Source: a virus. From it: 24,504 nt of DNA. This document shows, piece by piece, positions 13,545-21,371 of this stretch (the stretch's first letter is position 1; every line of letters begins with the position of its first letter). The stretch covers positions 1 to 24,504 of the IMG/VR virus record IMGVR_UViG_3300012008_000029. One strand, 5' to 3'. The notes under the pieces were generated by a model. The model worked only from the letters and a program-made list of their open reading frames with translations. It ran no database searches and was not told the DNA's origin. A program made the translations under genes and the position numbers.

Positions 13545-15639
13545 CATCGTAGTCAAGTTCGTCGGCGAAACCAGAGACCTTGAGGGTGCTTTCGCTAGGG
13601 CCGAGGGCCGCACTCACGCACTAGGCAAGGCGGTAGGCCTTGCGGGAGTAGCACTCGCTGGCGTTCTCGCCGTCGGCCTCGTGAAGTCTGTCGGGGCGGC
13701 TACCGCGTTCGAGTCATCGATGGAGCAGATTCAGACGCAGACGGGCGGCTCGACCGCCGAGGTCAAGAAGATGTCGGCTGCGCTGCTCGGCATGGCCGCG
13801 AGCGTTGGGAAAACCCCGGAGGAGCTGTCGAAGGGGCTGTACCATGTCGAGTCGGCTGGATTCCGCGGCGCGAAGGCTCTCGACATCCTCAAGCTCGCCG
13901 CCGAGGGCGCGGCGGTTGGACATTCCGACCTTGAGCAGACGACAACGGCGCTCGTCGCGGCTCAACGCTCCGGCATCGCCGGTCTCGGCGATATGTCGCA
14001 CGCGATGGGTTCGCTTAACGCGATCGTCGGCGCGGGCAACATGCGCATGGACGATCTGACCGCGGCGCTCGGCACCGGTGTCCTTCCCGCGGCGAAGGCG
14101 TTTGGGCTGAATATCTCTGACGTAGGCGCGGCGTTGGCAACGATGACGTCAAACGGTATCCCGGCGGTGAACGCGGCCACCGGGTTGCGGATGATGTTCA
14201 TGTCGATGGCGGCTCCAACATCGAAGGCGGCAGGTCTACTGAAAGACGTAGGGCTGTCCTCGACGGATCTTGCCGACACGATCCGCAACAAGGGTCTGTT
14301 CGCCGCGCTGACCGAGCTGAAGACGCACATGGAGACGGCTGGTTTGACGGCGACGGAGCAGGGCGCGCTGCTAGCGGGTGCGTTCGGCCGGAAGTCCTCG
14401 ACCGGGCTGCTCACCTTGATCGGGAACCTGAAAGATATGAAGGTGGCGCAGGATCAAGTCACGACCGGGGCGTCCACGTTCGGCGCGAACTGGGAGGAGA
14501 CGCAGAAGACCGCGGCGTTCGCGAGCGAGAGGCTCCATGCTGCTATCTCGGCGATCGGAGTTGAAATAGGGTCGGCGCTGCTACCGGCAGTCGCCACCGC
14601 CACGACGAAGGTTGCGGACTTCCTGGCCAAGCTCAGCGGCGCGCAAACGTTCCACGCAAAGCTTGTGGTCGTTTGGGAAGGCATCGCTGGCATCACAGCC
14701 AGCATCACGGCCGCGCTCGCGCAAGCATGGAACGGCACGGACGTCGGCACGATCATGTCCCGCAACACATCCGGCGCGGACATGAACAAAGGCATCAAGG
14801 GGATGCTCGACAAGATCGACTGGGCCGCGGTTGGGTCAGGCGTCGCAAAAGACATGGTCTCCGCGATCGGCCGCGGTATCTCGAAGGTGAGCTGGGGGTC
14901 TGTCCTAACTGCGATATCGAAAGCCTACGACGCGATCATCGGCGCGCTCGCGCAGGCGTTCCTGGGTGCGTCCTATGCGCTCGGGCTGGCGATCGAACAC
15001 GGGATCATCAAGGGTGTTTCCGGTCTCAGCTCGGCGATCGGCAGAGAACTCGGCAAGGTCATAGCCGCGATCTCGGGGCTGCCCGGCCGGATCCTGGCCG
15101 CACTCGGCAACCTCGGCAGCCTGCTCTACGGCGCGGGCCGGGCGCTGATCCAGGGGCTAATCGGCGGTATCAAGTCGATGGCGTCGAGTGCCGCGTCCGC
15201 AGCGGCCGACGTCGCGAAGAGTGCCTATCACGCCGTCACCGGCTTCCTCGGCATCCACTCACCGTCAACGCTGTTCCACCAGCTCGGCGTCCTTACGATG
15301 CTCGGCTATATCAACGGCATCAACGACATGGCGCCGAAGGCTCGGGCCGCGATGGGCTTCGTTGCCGCCGATGCTCGCCGCGGCATGGGCGAGGTGATCG
15401 TGACTATCGAGGGTGCCTGGGTGAAGGTCGCTCAGACACTATCGAACGATCACGGTGATGTCGGAGACGGCGAAGGCGCTGGCGTCCGGGATCGGCGTGT
15501 CCGGTTCGGGCGGGCAGTTGGACCAATGGTGGCTCGACCAGGCGGTTCAGAAGTCGTTGGCGGCGAACCCGGACGCGTCCACTGGAGGCGTCGGGCCTGG
15601 GATCGACTGGTCAGGACTACCTGCCGCCACCTACGATAG
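13534..15639 (+). CDS. Tail tape measure protein, main part (frame breaks near 15430-15455)
   Basis: Sets tail length and is threaded through the tube. Residues ~1-40 contain an Ala/Gly/Val-rich helix, and ~50-330 match the phage tape measure core: FESSMEQIQTQTGGSTAEVKKM, GKTPEELSKGLYHVESAGFRG, DLTAALGTGVLPAAKAFGLNISDVGAALATMTSNGIPA and TEQGALLAGAFGRKSSTGLLTL. Hydrophobic stretches follow (WEGIAGITASITAALAQAW; LPGRILAALGNLGSLLYGAGRALIQGLIGGI) and the late IHSPSTLFHQLG motif. After AWVKVAQTLS (~15439) the frame becomes nonsense. With the C-terminal piece it would be ~770 aa, a short tape measure, so a short tail is expected. Its ATG overlaps the end of the T frame. Confidence 0.92.
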   Translation: MARSIVVKFVGETRDLEGAFARAEGRTHALGKAVGLAGVALAGVLAVGLVKSVGAATAFESSMEQIQTQTGGSTAEVKKMSAALLGMAASVGKTPEELSKGLYHVESAGFRGAKALDILKLAAEGAAVGHSDLEQTTTALVAAQRSGIAGLGDMSHAMGSLNAIVGAGNMRMDDLTAALGTGVLPAAKAFGLNISDVGAALATMTSNGIPAVNAATGLRMMFMSMAAPTSKAAGLLKDVGLSSTDLADTIRNKGLFAALTELKTHMETAGLTATEQGALLAGAFGRKSSTGLLTLIGNLKDMKVAQDQVTTGASTFGANWEETQKTAAFASERLHAAISAIGVEIGSALLPAVATATTKVADFLAKLSGAQTFHAKLVVVWEGIAGITASITAALAQAWNGTDVGTIMSRNTSGADMNKGIKGMLDKIDWAAVGSGVAKDMVSAIGRGISKVSWGSVLTAISKAYDAIIGALAQAFLGASYALGLAIEHGIIKGVSGLSSAIGRELGKVIAAISGLPGRILAALGNLGSLLYGAGRALIQGLIGGIKSMASSAASAAADVAKSAYHAVTGFLGIHSPSTLFHQLGVLTMLGYINGINDMAPKARAAMGFVAADARRGMGEVIVTIEGAWVKVAQTLSNDHGDVGDGEGAGVRDRRVRFGRAVGPMVARPGGSEVVGGEPGRVHWRRRAWDRLVRTTCRHLR

Positions 15640-15847
15640 CGGCGGCTGGCTGATGCCAGGGACGACGCTCGCGACGAACGCGACCGGCAGCCCCGAGCGC
15701 GTCATAGCGCCACACGCGGGCGGCAGCCCCTCGATCGAGGTCAACGTCGCCGGTTCCGTCGTGAGCGAACGGCAGCTGATCGAAGTCGTGCGCAGTGCTC
15801 TCTACGAGCTTAAGCGCGCAAACGGCCCGCTCGGCTTCGCCAACTGA
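15455..15847 (+). CDS. Tape measure protein, C-terminal part in the shifted frame
   Basis: This frame carries the usual tape measure ending: AAATYDSGGWLMPGTTLATN-type sequence with SPERVIAPHAG, then a beta/helix end (IEVNVAGSVVSERQLIEVVRSALYELKRAN). There is no ribosome site before GTG 15455 or ATG 15458, so I read it as the tail of the preceding gene after a single extra base somewhere in 15421-15450. An independent small gene is possible but less likely. An alternating-hairpin leader follows the TGA. Confidence 0.8.
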   Translation: MMSETAKALASGIGVSGSGGQLDQWWLDQAVQKSLAANPDASTGGVGPGIDWSGLPAATYDSGGWLMPGTTLATNATGSPERVIAPHAGGSPSIEVNVAGSVVSERQLIEVVRSALYELKRANGPLGFAN

Positions 15848-15861
15848 GCCAACCTAAAAGT

Positions 15862-15918
15862 CGCGGGCCGTACCTCCACCGAAGGGTGCTGGCCCGCGCG
15901 AAACCCTTGGAGGTACGT
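15862..15918 (+). promoter_or_regulatory. Leader with two mutually exclusive hairpins; one hides the ribosome site
   Basis: Hairpin A: 15862-15869 (CGCGGGCC) pairs perfectly with 15891-15898. Hairpin B: GTACCTCC (15870-15877) pairs with GGAGGTAC (15909-15916), and AAGGGT (15882-15887) pairs with ACCCTT (15903-15908), with a 4-nt bulge. Hairpin B buries the GGAGG ribosome site of the next gene (ATG 15919). A and B interleave with no room for both, so they should exclude each other. This looks like a translational switch or an RNA thermosensor-type element. Confidence 0.6.
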
Positions 15919-18357
15919 ATGAGGCGCATCGCGCTGCTGGCCGTCGTCTTCGCGGCGCTGGCGATGGTTGGATTCGGAGCCGGAAGCGGTGACGCGAGGC
16001 TCCTGTGGGATGGGACGATGGGAGCGAACGCTTCCTGGTCGGACACCCGCTCGCATCCGCCGCATCCGCCGCACCCGACTACGACGACGACAACCTCGTC
16101 GACGACTACGACGGCCACCACGACGGCCCCGACGACAACTACCGGCGTGACTACCGCGCCCACGACTACCGCGGCCACCACGACGGCCCCGGTGACTACT
16201 ACCGCGCCCACGACGACGACGGTAGCGACCACCACGACCGCGCCGACTACGACGGCAGCGACGACGACGACGGCCACCACGACGGGAGGCAATATGGCAC
16301 TAGGAACATCACTGCCCGCGCGGCTGCCGTTCTCCTCGGGAGGCAACACGTACTACGTCGACCCGACGTCTGGTGGCGACGACGCGCGCTCGACTACGCA
16401 GGCGCAGGTGCGGACAACGCCGTGGCAGACGATCAACCACGCGCTCGGTGCCGTGCCGCTGAGCGGCTCGGTCATCAAGGTGCTCCCTGGCTCGTACACG
16501 TCGAGCGGGTACTCAAATATCCCGCTCAACTGGACGCGCGCGGGCGACGTCACCAACCCGGTCACGCTGATGGCGGAGACGGCGTTCACGGTCGACATCA
16601 TCGCCGGAACGGCGGGCGGTAACACGTTCGCGACCTGGGTTCACAGCGCGAGCGGGCTGCGCGTCACTGGCTTCAACATCTATGGGAACATTGTCGCCAA
16701 CTCGTCGATCTACGAGACCGCTCTCAACATCGAGGCATCCGACAAGATCGAGTTCAGCGGCAACACCTTCAACCAGATCGGCAGTTGCGCGGTCGGCGTC
16801 AAGGGTGGCCCGGCAGGATCGGGGATCACGTCCGACGACATCTGGATCTACGGCAACATCTTCCGCCCGAGCGGTACAAACCCGTTCGCGCAAGTCACCG
16901 GTCTCAACTTCCCCACCAACACCTACTTCGGCACGAAGGGGTCGCATTGGGTCTATATGGGGATGTGGGGCGGCAACCCGGCATCCGGCTGGAACGAGAA
17001 CAACGGCGCGAATCGCTTCGTCGTCGCCAACAACGTCTTCGTCGGCTCGGCCGCGGGTCGGCACGTCGAGCTTGGCCCGGAGGCCCGCAACGGCTTCGTC
17101 GTCAACAACACCTTCTACGGCAACCACATCTTCCAGTTGCTCGGGACAGGCTACCCGTCGCTCGACGCAACGGCGGAGTGGGCGGGCAGCGGCATGGAGT
17201 TCTTCGCGAACACGAGCCAGACTGCCTTCGCGACCGGTAACAACCAAGTCCATAACAACGTCTTCGTCGACCTCGACGGGCACGGCGCGTACGGCTCCGG
17301 GCCGACCGAGGCTGGCAACTACATCTTCACGAACCTCAGCTACAACCTCCGCAACGGCAGCGGATACCAGGGCGACAGGACGCAGGACTTCCTGGCGACA
17401 GACAGCAGCGGCGGAACGCTGTTCGCGGCTGGCTCGAACATCAAGGGCGACCCGAAGTTCGTCGCCCCCGGGACGTACGACTTCCACCTGCAAACCACAT
17501 CGCCCGCGGCGAGCGCGGCCGATCCAATCTATGCCCCCCCGCTCGACATCGAGGGGAACGCGCGCGACGCTAGCCCGTCGATGGGCGCATACGAGGGCAC
17601 GGGCGGCGGTACCGGCGGCGCACCTGCCGCGGGCACCTATACCCCGCCCGTCGTGGACGGTCGCGCGATGGGCACGGCTAGCGCGACGTATCCGCCCGTG
17701 TCGCCGGGCTACGACAACAGCGGCCCCTCGCTAGACATGATCCGCTGGCTCGATAGCGGACTCTTCGGCCTCTACGTCTCCGTGCTCGGCTTCGACACGT
17801 CGGCGATTCCCGACACCGCGACGATCAACAGCGCCACGTTGCAGCTCTACCTGACATCGAACGAGCACACAGACGGGCGCTATCTCGTCGGCGAGTATTT
17901 CGACTATGGCGCAGGGGTGGACGCTGCCGACTACTCGTCCACCGCGCCGGGATCTCCGATTCTCAGCAAGGCCCAAACCGCGCTGACGACGTCGGCCTAC
18001 AACGATCTCCCGATCAGCGACCTGAGCGGCGTCTCGAAGACCGGCACCACGAAGCTGCGGCTCACGCTCTCGGGCGGACAGCCGACGGGCCGCAACTGGG
18101 TGAGCGCGAACTCGTCGCGCGGCACCTACGCGCCCAAACTTCTTGTCGACTACCACGACGGCGGGTGCTCCGGGGAGCACGACCTACCAGATCACGATCG
18201 GCCCGATCTCTACGGCGACTGCGGTCTCGCGCACGGCGACAAACGTCCCCGTCCAGGCAGCTACCCCGACTCCGACCGTGACGACCAAGATCGCCTTCGC
18301 ATCGCGGCCGGGCGACACGCCGCAGGTCTACACCGACGTCTCGGCCTACACGCGTGA
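15919..18357 (+). CDS. Signal peptide / Thr-rich / beta-helix / DNRLRE-type surface or tail protein
   Basis: Start ATG 15919 follows TTGGAGG. Domains: an export-signal-like N-terminus (MRRIALLAVVFAALAMVGFG, residues 1-20), a His/Pro linker, and a Thr-rich tract (54-122, 46 of 69 Thr). A right-handed beta-helix follows (~135-560: YYVDPTSGGDDARS, PWQTINHAL, VIKVLPGSYTSSG, GLRVTGFNIYGN, NRFVVANNVFVGS, FVVNNTFYGN, ending GDPKFVAPGTYDFHLQ). Last is a DNRLRE-type carbohydrate-binding module (~590-745: DTATINSATLQLYLTSN, TKLRLTLSGG, YAPKLLVDY). After Y745 the frame becomes nonsense to 18357, while a minor tail sequence opens in the next frame, so the two may be one long protein. A second start, ATG 16294 with GGGAGG (16284-16289), would give a virion protein without signal or Thr tract. 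A signal peptide on a tail protein is odd; host-surface modification is an alternative role. Confidence 0.8.
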   Translation: MRRIALLAVVFAALAMVGFGAGSGDARLLWDGTMGANASWSDTRSHPPHPPHPTTTTTTSSTTTTATTTAPTTTTGVTTAPTTTAATTTAPVTTTAPTTTTVATTTTAPTTTAATTTTATTTGGNMALGTSLPARLPFSSGGNTYYVDPTSGGDDARSTTQAQVRTTPWQTINHALGAVPLSGSVIKVLPGSYTSSGYSNIPLNWTRAGDVTNPVTLMAETAFTVDIIAGTAGGNTFATWVHSASGLRVTGFNIYGNIVANSSIYETALNIEASDKIEFSGNTFNQIGSCAVGVKGGPAGSGITSDDIWIYGNIFRPSGTNPFAQVTGLNFPTNTYFGTKGSHWVYMGMWGGNPASGWNENNGANRFVVANNVFVGSAAGRHVELGPEARNGFVVNNTFYGNHIFQLLGTGYPSLDATAEWAGSGMEFFANTSQTAFATGNNQVHNNVFVDLDGHGAYGSGPTEAGNYIFTNLSYNLRNGSGYQGDRTQDFLATDSSGGTLFAAGSNIKGDPKFVAPGTYDFHLQTTSPAASAADPIYAPPLDIEGNARDASPSMGAYEGTGGGTGGAPAAGTYTPPVVDGRAMGTASATYPPVSPGYDNSGPSLDMIRWLDSGLFGLYVSVLGFDTSAIPDTATINSATLQLYLTSNEHTDGRYLVGEYFDYGAGVDAADYSSTAPGSPILSKAQTALTTSAYNDLPISDLSGVSKTGTTKLRLTLSGGQPTGRNWVSANSSRGTYAPKLLVDYHDGGCSGEHDLPDHDRPDLYGDCGLAHGDKRPRPGSYPDSDRDDQDRLRIAAGRHAAGLHRRLGLHA
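16078..16284 (+). repeat. Threonine-rich low-complexity tract (ACG/ACC/ACT codons)
   Basis: 69 codons, 46 of them Thr, in runs of two to six separated by Ala-Pro, Ala-Ala, Gly-Val or Val-Ala. It resembles the extended, often glycosylated stalks of actinobacterial exported proteins. The repetitive acgacgacg DNA is slippage-prone, so its length may vary between relatives. Confidence 0.9.
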
Positions 18358-19450
18358 GGCGCACGTTGCACAGTCGCGGCAGTACGAACTCGACCGGATG
18401 GAGTCCGCGGAGTGGTCAGGCCTCTTCGATAACTCGGATCGGCGCTTCGACCCGGCCTATGCCGGATCCCCGTATTCGCCGAACCTGAAGCGCGGGCGGC
18501 GCGTCCAGCAGACGATTACGGTGTCCGGCAGCACCTACTATCTGTTCACGGGCGAGATCGACGACTGGCCGATCGAGTGGCAGATGCCGGATTACTCGCA
18601 GGTGACGCTCAAGGCATTCGACTTCGGCGAGGCATTCCAAAACGACGCCTATACGGGCAGCGTGCCGGAGGAGTTGAGCGGCGCACGTATCAACCGCCTG
18701 CTCGACGACTGGGGCTGGCCCGCTGCCGATCGCGAGATCGACGCCGGGCAGGCAACGATCGCGGCGGCGCAGCTCGACGGCGTTACCTACATGCAGCACG
18801 CGCAGGATGTCGCCATGAGCGAGGTGGGCCTGTTCTTCTTCGACGGGCGAGGCTTCGCGGTCTTCCATGATCGTGTCCGGCGGCTTACCGCGCCATACAC
18901 GACTCCGCGGCTGACCTTCGGGGACGGCGAGGGCGAGGTGCCCTATGAGGACTGCAAAATCCGCAACGATCGCGCGCTGCTCAAGAACCATTGGGAAGTC
19001 ACCGCGACGGGCGGCGTGACGCAGGTCGCAGAGGACGCAACCTCGATCCTGGACAATAGGGTCAGGCGGGAGACGCGCAGCGTGATCGTGTCGAGCGACC
19101 CGCAGGCGCTCGCGCTCGCGCAGGCGCTCGTGATCCGGTTTGCGGATCCACCCCCGCGCTTCGAGATGATCGAGATCAACCCGGTCGCGGTCGCAGAGAG
19201 CTACCCCGGCCTATGGCGCGCGCTGTTCGAGCTGAACGTCTCCGACCGCGTCCGCGTCAAGAAGACGCCGCCCGGCGGCGGTGGCCCGTGGGCGTACGAC
19301 TGCAACATCGAGGGACGGCAGATCGACATCGGGCCAGGAAACGCCCTGATCATCCGCTTCATCCTCTCGCCTGCCGACACCGTCGGCTACTGGATGCTCG
19401 AAGTACCGGGGCATTCCGAACTCGACTCAACGACCGTATTGGGGTACTGA
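18143..19450 (+). CDS. Minor tail protein (possibly the C-terminal part of the preceding gene)
   Basis: Open frame from TTG 18143 with no ribosome site. Recognisable sequence begins about 18167 with PGSTTYQITIGPIS, a segment shared with the repeat fibre. After a Pro/Thr linker comes the actinophage minor tail pattern: VYTDVSAYTREAHVAQSRQYELDRMESAEW, LFDNSDRRFDPAYAGSPYSPNLKRGRRV, YYLFTGEIDDWPIEW and TLKAFDFGEAFQ. A later domain starts with LLDDWGWP and AGQATIAAAQ and ends with VRVKKTPPGG...YDCNIEGRQIDIG. This type of protein lies at the tail tip after the tape measure and links to receptor-binding parts. Either the true start is hidden or, more likely, it is fused to the DNRLRE protein and one base is inserted near 18150-18175. 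The next gene starts 1 nt after the TGA. Confidence 0.82.
   Translation: MSTTTTAGAPGSTTYQITIGPISTATAVSRTATNVPVQAATPTPTVTTKIAFASRPGDTPQVYTDVSAYTREAHVAQSRQYELDRMESAEWSGLFDNSDRRFDPAYAGSPYSPNLKRGRRVQQTITVSGSTYYLFTGEIDDWPIEWQMPDYSQVTLKAFDFGEAFQNDAYTGSVPEELSGARINRLLDDWGWPAADREIDAGQATIAAAQLDGVTYMQHAQDVAMSEVGLFFFDGRGFAVFHDRVRRLTAPYTTPRLTFGDGEGEVPYEDCKIRNDRALLKNHWEVTATGGVTQVAEDATSILDNRVRRETRSVIVSSDPQALALAQALVIRFADPPPRFEMIEINPVAVAESYPGLWRALFELNVSDRVRVKKTPPGGGGPWAYDCNIEGRQIDIGPGNALIIRFILSPADTVGYWMLEVPGHSELDSTTVLGY
18180..18211 (+). repeat. 32-bp segment shared with 8519-8550 (copy 2)
   Basis: Second copy, coding TTYQITIGPIS at the start of the minor tail frame. The single difference (G to A) changes Val to Ile. 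The match ends where the 18-residue repeats begin in copy 1, so it suggests exchange of linker modules between fibre genes. Confidence 0.85.
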
Positions 19451-19451
19451 G

Positions 19452-19811
19452 ATGGCATGGACTAATCCAAAAGACTGGGCGGTCGGCGAGTACGTAACTG
19501 CCGCGATGCAGAACGCGCACATCCGCGACAACCTCAAGTACCTCCTGCCCCTTACCGGGCGGGTCAACACGGACGGGACAATCGCCGCTGGAACCGGCTT
19601 TACGGTGTCCAAGACAACGGGCGTCTACACGATCACGTTCTCCGCCGCCTATGCGGAAACGCCCGTCGTGCTCGTCTCCCTCGTAGCCGGGGGTGACGAG
19701 ATCATCAAAACCTCGGGGCCGTCGATAACGGGCGTGATCGTGACTACGGCGACCGCCGGGGGCGTGCTTACGAATACGGCCTTTGCGTTTGCCGTATTCC
19801 CGACTCACTAA
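19452..19811 (+). CDS. Small tail protein with WTNPKDW...GE.VTAA..N..IRDNL start
   Basis: The 119-aa product opens with a pattern common in actinophage tail genes (W-NP-x-W-x-x-GE-x-V-T-A-A, then IRDNLKYL). A beta-rich C-terminal domain follows (TGVYTITFSAAYAETPVVLVS ... GVIVTTATAGGV), resembling small receptor-binding or tail-tip fibres. It lies directly after the minor tail gene and before the lysis genes. It is short for a full fibre; such proteins often act as tip or collar pieces. GGGG at 19440-19443 is the only ribosome-site candidate, so coupling to the upstream stop is likely. Confidence 0.75.
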   Translation: MAWTNPKDWAVGEYVTAAMQNAHIRDNLKYLLPLTGRVNTDGTIAAGTGFTVSKTTGVYTITFSAAYAETPVVLVSLVAGGDEIIKTSGPSITGVIVTTATAGGVLTNTAFAFAVFPTH

Positions 19812-19824
19812 AGGGGAGGTAACG

Positions 19825-20391
19825 ATGGCAGTTCTCGATCCAGTTTCGATCGTCGATGCGGCGAGCGCGGCGGGCTTCCGCTACGGCGGGGGCCTCGACA
19901 TAATCGTCGCGATCGGCAAGGTAGAGTCGGGCTTCGACGAGACGGCGATCTCGCCGGTCAACACCGACGGCTCGACCGACTACGGCTGGCCGCAGATCAA
20001 CTCGAACCACCTACCGGACGGCAAGTACCGGACGCTTGCGACGAACGTCGAAGCGCTCGCCTACGCGGAACGCGTACTCGGGCATCCGTGGACGAAGGAC
20101 GATCTGCTCGTCGCGATCCATGCGGCGACGGCGGCGTGGATCCTCTCGTCGCACGGTCACTCGTTCACGCCCTGGACGACCTACAACTCGGGCGCGTACA
20201 AGACGCACATACTGCTCGCGCAGGTGGCGCGCAGGCTGATGCAGGCGCAGGATGAGATCGGGTCGCTCGGCCTACACGTGACGACGCTGCAGGCGCAGCT
20301 CGACTCGACTAAGACGTCGCTGATCGTCGTCGCGATCGACCGAGACGCCGCGCTCGCGAAGATCGCAGCGGCGAAGCAAGCCCTCGCCTAA
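19825..20391 (+). CDS. Lysozyme/transglycosylase-like protein
   Basis: ATG 19825 follows GGGGAGG (19813-19819). The 188-aa product has a soluble lytic transglycosylase-type start: IIVAIGKVESGFDETAISP with catalytic-type Glu E34 in KVESGF, then DYGWPQIN (from residue 52) in place of the usual YGLFQIN. A helical ALAYAERVL segment and a WTTYNSGAYKTH motif of the same fold follow. The last ~55 residues form an Ala/Gln/Leu-rich coiled-coil-like helix. It would cut the glycan chain of peptidoglycan. No signal peptide is seen, so it is either a tail-associated enzyme used at entry or an endolysin needing a holin. A separate secreted endolysin follows, which favours a virion role. Confidence 0.75.
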   Translation: MAVLDPVSIVDAASAAGFRYGGGLDIIVAIGKVESGFDETAISPVNTDGSTDYGWPQINSNHLPDGKYRTLATNVEALAYAERVLGHPWTKDDLLVAIHAATAAWILSSHGHSFTPWTTYNSGAYKTHILLAQVARRLMQAQDEIGSLGLHVTTLQAQLDSTKTSLIVVAIDRDAALAKIAAAKQALA

Positions 20392-20395
20392 ACGC

Positions 20396-20421
20396 CTGCC
20401 CTCCCCGACGGGAGGAGGCAG
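20396..20421 (+). terminator. Hairpin after the lysozyme-like gene
   Basis: CTGCC (20396-20400), C20401 and TCCC (20402-20405) pair with GGGA (20410-20413), G20414 and GGCAG (20417-20421). This gives 10 bp with a 2-nt bulge and a CGAC loop. No T-run follows. It opens the 137-nt gap before the endolysin gene and may be a weak terminator or processing site. Confidence 0.55.
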
Positions 20422-20422
20422 A

Positions 20423-20505
20423 CAGGGTAGTCCCAGGGTAGTCGCCGACGGCCGTGTGCGACCTGCACACGCAGCTCACGACACCCGGTGTACCCCAAGT
20501 ACACC
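20423..20505 (+). promoter_or_regulatory. Endolysin leader with a tandem repeat and two inverted repeats
   Basis: The gap before the endolysin gene holds a 10-bp direct repeat CAGGGTAGTC (20423-20432 and 20434-20443, one helical turn apart). It also holds an inverted repeat CGTGTGC/GCACACG (20453-20459 and 20465-20471) and an inverted repeat GGTGTAC/GTACACC (20487-20493 and 20499-20505). These could be protein-binding sites or RNA hairpins that time lysis. I see no convincing -35/-10 pair. Confidence 0.5.
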
Positions 20506-20528
20506 GCCCCGTCTCGAAAGGAAACCTT

Positions 20529-21371
20529 ATGCGTAAGACACTCACCGCGCTCGCGGTGCTGCTCGCGTTCGTGCTCGCGCCGTCCGCGGGGGCGAAGACC
20601 GTGACGCTGCATCCCGGCTCGACCGGGCCGAGGGTGGCCGACCTCCAATGGCTTCTCTCCGGGCACCGGCCGAACGTCTTCACGAAGGTGAAGCCGACGC
20701 TCGTGCACTACACGCGCGGCACGTTCGGTACAGCGGCCGGGCGCACCGGTAGCGCGGTGTTCGCGTACAAGTACCGGCTCGGCTATCCGGCGAAATACAA
20801 CTCGAAGACGCACCCGATCGCAGGGCCGTACTTCTTTAACCTCCTACTCGGGCATACGCCCTGGAAAGTCTCCTGGGCGGCGCTCGCATCGACACGGCTG
20901 AAGGCTGTCGAGCCAGGCGCGACCGCGTGGGCCTTGAAGGTCAAGGCGTACGAGGTCACCCAGCTCGGCGTGATGGAGGTCGGCGACAATAGCGGGCGGC
21001 AGGTCAACATCTACCAGTCCGCGACAGGCGCGTACAACGCCGCCTGGTGCGCTTCGTTCCAGCAGTACGCCTTCCTGCACGTCGGGTACGGCACGATCGC
21101 CGACCGCTCCGCGGGCGTCTTCTACATCGAACGGTACGCCCGTGACCACCACTTGGTCAAAGGCCATCCGGGGAGCACCGCGGTCTGGGCCAAGCCGAAG
21201 GTCGGCAGGCTCGTAGCGTTCATGGACGGGCAGGGCCACATCGGCTACGTCGTGAAGGTCACCGCGTCGGGCTTCTCCTATATCGCGGGTAACGACGGCA
21301 ACGGCGTCCACGAACGGTTCCTGAACCTCGGTGCTCGGCCGACGGCATTCCTGAGCTGGCCCGGCTTCTGA
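20529..21371 (+). CDS. Secreted endolysin with peptidoglycan-binding and CHAP domains
   Basis: I start at ATG 20529, which follows AAAGGA (20518-20523). The 280-aa product has a clear Sec-type signal peptide (MRKTLTALAVLLAFVLAPSAGA, split here as MRKTLTALAVLL and AFVLAPSAGA). A peptidoglycan-binding-like part follows (LHPGSTGPRVADLQWLL; GTAAGRTGSAVFAYKYRLGY), then a second such turn (PGATAWALKVKAYEVTQLGV). The CHAP-type catalytic part has Cys174 in AAWCASFQQYAF and His237 in GQGHIGYVVKV, with GNDGNG as the likely third catalytic region. It would cut peptide or amide bonds of peptidoglycan. An exported endolysin can be secreted by the host and activated when the membrane is depolarised by a holin; the holin-like gene overlaps its stop by one base. 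Confidence 0.85.
   Translation: MRKTLTALAVLLAFVLAPSAGAKTVTLHPGSTGPRVADLQWLLSGHRPNVFTKVKPTLVHYTRGTFGTAAGRTGSAVFAYKYRLGYPAKYNSKTHPIAGPYFFNLLLGHTPWKVSWAALASTRLKAVEPGATAWALKVKAYEVTQLGVMEVGDNSGRQVNIYQSATGAYNAAWCASFQQYAFLHVGYGTIADRSAGVFYIERYARDHHLVKGHPGSTAVWAKPKVGRLVAFMDGQGHIGYVVKVTASGFSYIAGNDGNGVHERFLNLGARPTAFLSWPGF

Noticed and set aside
15919-15980. Twin-arginine signal in the MRRIALL start
   Set aside because: RR is present but the following residues are too hydrophobic and lack the x-F-L-K pattern; a Sec-type signal is the simpler reading.
16005-16622. Asp/His/Tyr-rich frame resembling a metal-binding protein
   Set aside because: It is the +1/+2 reading of the acgacgacc Thr tract; low complexity explains the composition.
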